From positions 26,148 to 90,147 of the forward strand of contig UROF01000010.1 in assembly GCA_900549475.1 (NCBI GenBank): DNA of 64,000 bases, written 5' to 3'. Origin of the DNA: an uncultured Eubacteriales bacterium (GTDB taxonomy: Bacteria; Bacillota; Clostridia; Oscillospirales; Oscillospiraceae). A program made the translations under genes and the position numbers. The notes under the pieces are model-generated. The model saw nothing but the letters and a program-made list of their open reading frames with translations. It had not been told where the DNA came from and did not search any database. Of this stretch, positions 62,123 through 64,000 are shown piece after piece (the stretch's first letter is position 1; each line of letters opens with the position of its first letter).

Positions 62123-63244
62123 ATGAAGAAATTCATTCTCGTCTCTGACTCCTTTAAAGGCACACTGGATGCGGCGCAAGTCTGTCAGATCCAGGAAAAC
62201 ACGATTCATCGTCTCATCCCCGACGCCCAGGTCCGCAGCATCCCTATGGCGGATGGCGGTGAAGGCATGGTCGATTCCTACCTCTATATCATGGGCGGCC
62301 AGCGAAAAACTGTGACGGTAACCGCCCCCTTGGGTGGGACCGTAGATGCAGTCTACGGAATTCTCCCTGACGGCAGCGCTGTTATGGAGATGGCAGCTGC
62401 GGCTGGCCTCCCGCTGGTATCCGGTCGGGAAAATCCGCTGGAAACCACTACGCGCGGCGTAGGGGAAATGATCCTTGACGCTGCGGCAGCTGGCGTAAAA
62501 AAGATCCTGCTGGGGCTGGGTGGAAGCTGCACCAACGACTGCGGTATCGGCATGGCTGCTGCCATAGGCTACCGCTTTCTGGATGCGCAGGGCCGGGACG
62601 TTGCCCCCCTCGCCAAAAACCTTGGTATGATCGAAGAGATCCTTCCCCCTGAAACGATGCCCGCTGTGACCATTCAGGCCGCCTGTGACGTGGATAATCC
62701 TTTGACCGGTCCCCAGGGCGCTACTTACACCTTCTCCGCTCAGAAAGGCGCTGACGAAGCTATGCAGCGCCAACTAGAGGCCGGGATGATCCATTTTGAG
62801 CAAGTTCTTCGCCGCTTCTCCGGTGTGTCCGCGGCGGAGATGCCTGGCGCAGGTGCGGCAGGCGGCATGGGAGCCGCTGTCGCATTGCTCCTGAAGGGCG
62901 AGCTCCTGCCGGGTGCCGATCTTTTGCTGGACAGTGTGGGCTTTGACCAACTCCTCCAGGATGCAGATATCGTCTTTACCGGCGAAGGCCGCATCGATTG
63001 GCAGAGCGCCCACGGCAAAGTTCCCGGAAGCGTAGCCAAACGCTGTAAGCAAGCTGCTGTTCCCTGTGTAGCCCTGTGCGGCAGCATTGGAAAGGGTGCC
63101 GATCAGCTCTATGAGCAGGGCATCACCGCTATTTTCAGTGCGGTCAAAGGTGTCGCAACATTCGACGATATTAAGCGCACCAGCGGCGAAGACATGGCTT
63201 TTCTGACGGAGTCTGTTCTTCGTCTGCTGCTGATCAAGCAGTAA
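62123..63244 (+). CDS. glycerate kinase (GarK/GlxK family)
   Basis: A 373-residue type II glycerate kinase. Starts MKKFILVSDSFKGTLDAAQV; family blocks are IPMADGGEGMVDSY, GLGGSCTNDCGIGMAAAIGYRF, GAGAAGGMGAAV and VFTGEGRIDWQS. It phosphorylates D-glycerate to 2- or 3-phosphoglycerate. RBS AGGAGAAAA. Followed by a terminator. The link to the amidohydrolase and transporter upstream is only positional. Confidence 0.92.
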   Translation: MKKFILVSDSFKGTLDAAQVCQIQENTIHRLIPDAQVRSIPMADGGEGMVDSYLYIMGGQRKTVTVTAPLGGTVDAVYGILPDGSAVMEMAAAAGLPLVSGRENPLETTTRGVGEMILDAAAAGVKKILLGLGGSCTNDCGIGMAAAIGYRFLDAQGRDVAPLAKNLGMIEEILPPETMPAVTIQAACDVDNPLTGPQGATYTFSAQKGADEAMQRQLEAGMIHFEQVLRRFSGVSAAEMPGAGAAGGMGAAVALLLKGELLPGADLLLDSVGFDQLLQDADIVFTGEGRIDWQSAHGKVPGSVAKRCKQAAVPCVALCGSIGKGADQLYEQGITAIFSAVKGVATFDDIKRTSGEDMAFLTESVLRLLLIKQ

Positions 63245-63270
63245 CAGCACGTCACTTTCACAATATAGTA

Positions 63271-63315
63271 AACCGCCAGGACACGGCAATTAATCCGATG
63301 TCCTGGCGGTTTTAT
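63271..63315 (+). terminator. rho-independent terminator after the glycerate kinase gene
   Basis: Thirteen-base perfect arms (63271-63283 with 63299-63311) followed by TTTATT on the plus strand. Confidence 0.8.
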
Positions 63316-63455
63316 TGTGCTCATCTGGGTTTCCATTTAGTAAACAGTGGTCAAAGCTACGGTTACACAGCCTTACTCTCAGTGGAACTACAAAAGGATA
63401 AGGCGCAGCTCATCCGGCTGCCTCTGAGAGCGAAGAAGAAACCTTTTCGAAATAG

Positions 63456-63485
63456 AAAAAAGGAGACAGTCGTTTGACTGTCTCC
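63456..63485 (-). terminator. rRNA operon terminator
   Basis: GGAGACAGTC (63462-63471) pairs with GACTGTCTCC (63476-63485) around GTTT and is followed on the minus strand by six T. It is six bases after the 5S gene. Confidence 0.85.
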
Positions 63486-63490
63486 TTAGT

Positions 63491-63605
<115 letters not shown>

Positions 63606-63677
63606 TATTCAGGAATCACACCCTGAAAACTGAACAAGGAGGAGAAGCAACATTCAGGCAAGCCTGCATAACTTGTA

Positions 63678-64000
<323 letters not shown>

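Noticed and set aside
63606..63677. tRNA gene in the 23S-5S spacer
   Set aside because: No cloverleaf or TTCGA-type T-loop could be drawn; the spacer is only 72 bases.

Overview
The window reads as a chromosomal segment of a GC-rich anaerobic Clostridia member (Bacillota), most likely an Oscillospiraceae-type gut commensal of the Flavonifractor/Lawsonibacter/Intestinimonas kind. The reasons are S-layer-homology proteins, Stickland-type selenoprotein reductase genes, a 2-hydroxyacyl-CoA-dehydratase-type activase, strong AGGAGG ribosome binding sites and TTGACA/TATAAT promoters in GC-rich DNA. No taxonomic search was possible, so this is an inference from gene content.

Layout. (1) 0.2-9.3 kb: two small cupins, a nitrate/taurine-type ABC importer (ATPase, permease, lipoprotein), a CRP/FNR-family regulator and a divergent 1286-residue activase/dehydratase-like protein. 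The same 18-base dyad lies in front of the importer and between the regulator and the activase, so these units probably form one small regulon. An HSL-type esterase follows. (2) 9.5-28.3 kb: a SEC-C protein, then an almost wholly minus-strand block of conjugative-element character: sigma-like factor, DUF3268-type zinc protein, S1-domain protein, VirD4-type coupling protein, winged-helix proteins, an SpaA/thioester surface adhesin, an SLH-CAP protein, a sortase, and small membrane proteins. No relaxase, VirB4 or integrase is visible, so it looks like a decayed or split element. The adhesin gene is fused in frame to the C-terminal piece of an HD-GYP protein. (3) 28.9-34.4 kb: housekeeping genes: TepA-like ClpP protease, FtsH, an SLH-GH18 protein, ribosomal protein L32 and YceD.

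(4) 34.6-47.3 kb is the most interesting part. From a near-consensus promoter at 46.43-46.46 kb, ten minus-strand genes follow with short gaps: hydantoinase/allantoinase-like amidohydrolase, NHL beta-propeller protein, complete Liv-type ABC importer (binding protein, two permeases, two ATPases), a deaminase-type amidohydrolase, GrdX, a GrdE-type pyruvoyl proprotein and a GrdB-type selenoprotein whose in-frame UGA splits the reading frame. A DeoR regulator sits just upstream. The genes for shared proteins A and C of glycine reductase are absent, so this is an extra substrate-specific protein B. I propose import of a cyclic ureide or amidine (creatinine and N-methylhydantoin are the best-fitting candidates), hydrolysis towards an N-substituted glycine such as sarcosine, and reductive cleavage by a selenium-dependent reductase.

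(5) 47.7-63.2 kb: an RluA-type pseudouridine synthase, an NSS-family sodium symporter, a CrtI-like flavoprotein with a ferredoxin-type reductase, a CLC channel, an aconitase X pair with an old-yellow-enzyme-type iron-sulfur flavoprotein under a divergent LysR regulator, a YfcC-like transporter that seems to lack its middle, an M20 amidohydrolase and a glycerate kinase. (6) 63.46-64 kb: the end of an rRNA operon on the minus strand (23S 3' end, 5S, terminator).
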